Positions 4,765 through 5,082 of a stretch of DNA of 5,082 bases are shown here, in pieces (position 1 is the stretch's first letter; every line of letters begins with the position of its first letter). This stretch comes from Brevundimonas sp. (GTDB lineage Bacteria > Pseudomonadota > Alphaproteobacteria > Caulobacterales > Caulobacteraceae): NCBI GenBank assembly GCA_020253595.1, contig JADCBH010000371.1:1-5082 (forward strand), read 5' to 3'. The notes under the pieces are model-generated. The model made no database searches. It saw only the letters and a list, made by a program, of their open reading frames with translations, and was not told the origin of the DNA. The translations under genes were made by a program, and so were the position numbers.

Positions 4765-5082
4765 ATGAACATCTCCCGGTTTTTCATCGACAGGCCGATC
4801 TTCGCGGCCGTCCTGTCGGTCTTCATCACCCTGGTCGGCGTCTTCGCCTATCCGCTCCTGCCCCTGTCGCAGTACCCGGAGATCGCCCCGCCCACGATCA
4901 CCATCAACACTGCCTATCCCGGCGCCTCCGCCGAGACCCTCGCCGAAACCGTCGCCGCCCCCATCGAGCAGGAGGTCAACGGCGTCGAGAACATGCTCTA
5001 CCTAACGTCGTCCTCGACATCAGATGGGGCGGTCGCAATCACCGTAACGTTCCAACCTGGCACGGACCTGGATCAGGCCCAG
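4765..5082 (+). CDS. RND multidrug efflux transporter, HAE1/AcrB type (N-terminal 106 codons; truncated by window)
   Basis: This is the inner-membrane, proton-driven pump subunit of a tripartite efflux complex with the preceding adaptor. The N-terminus is characteristic: MNISRFFIDRPIFA, a first transmembrane helix at about 11-29, then LSQYPEIAPPTITI (34-47) and YPGASAETLAETVAAPIEQ (51-69). The start of the porter domain follows (NGVENMLYLTSSSTSDG, ITVTFQPGTD). Members of this family are about 1,030-1,060 residues, so about a tenth is visible and the proton-relay residues lie outside. The ATG lies 11 nt after the adaptor stop, with GAGGG overlapping that stop as Shine-Dalgarno, so translation is probably coupled. 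Codon choice changes towards A/T-ending codons over codons 80-98. Confidence 0.96.
   Translation, partial: MNISRFFIDRPIFAAVLSVFITLVGVFAYPLLPLSQYPEIAPPTITINTAYPGASAETLAETVAAPIEQEVNGVENMLYLTSSSTSDGAVAITVTFQPGTDLDQAQ

Overview
The window is GC-rich, with strong third-position G/C bias in its genes, short intergenic gaps and several GTG/TTG starts. Together with the form of the proteins (class I ketol-acid reductoisomerase, a HAE1-type RND pump with a lipoprotein adaptor), this suggests an alphaproteobacterium, possibly Caulobacterales such as Brevundimonas. The taxonomic guess rests on general appearance only.

Left half (1-2660, minus strand): a branched-chain amino acid biosynthesis operon, read from right to left. 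It holds a 50-residue leader peptide (2502-2654), an intrinsic terminator (2443-2471), ilvD (dihydroxy-acid dehydratase, 677-2404) and the first 224 codons of ilvC (ketol-acid reductoisomerase, 1-673). IlvC and IlvD catalyse consecutive steps of Ile/Val (and hence Leu) synthesis. The leader region has the full layout of a ribosome-mediated transcription attenuator. A GTG-started peptide with a perfect Shine-Dalgarno carries a Leu/Ile/Val run using A/T-ending codons. Three mutually exclusive RNA pairings can be drawn by eye: a protector hairpin with a UNCG-type loop, an 11-bp antiterminator with one bulge, and a terminator with a GAAA loop and six U residues. A further GC-rich hairpin covers the region just before the GTG start of ilvD.

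Middle (2655-2779): a 125-bp gap between the leader and the upstream minus-strand tetR gene. It probably contains the ilv promoter, and it has a perfect 7-5-7 inverted repeat that could be an operator. No intrinsic terminator separates tetR from the ilv leader.

Right half (2780-5082): a TetR-family regulator (2780-3349, minus, TTG start) is divergent from an RND efflux operon (plus strand). That operon has a periplasmic adaptor lipoprotein (3539-4753) and the first 106 codons of the inner-membrane RND transporter (4765 to window end). The 189-bp divergent region holds back-to-back promoter candidates with overlapping -35 elements and a perfect 16-bp palindrome at the expected start of pump transcription. 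This is the usual arrangement for local repression of a multidrug pump by its TetR regulator. The most noteworthy element of the window is the ilvDC attenuator.
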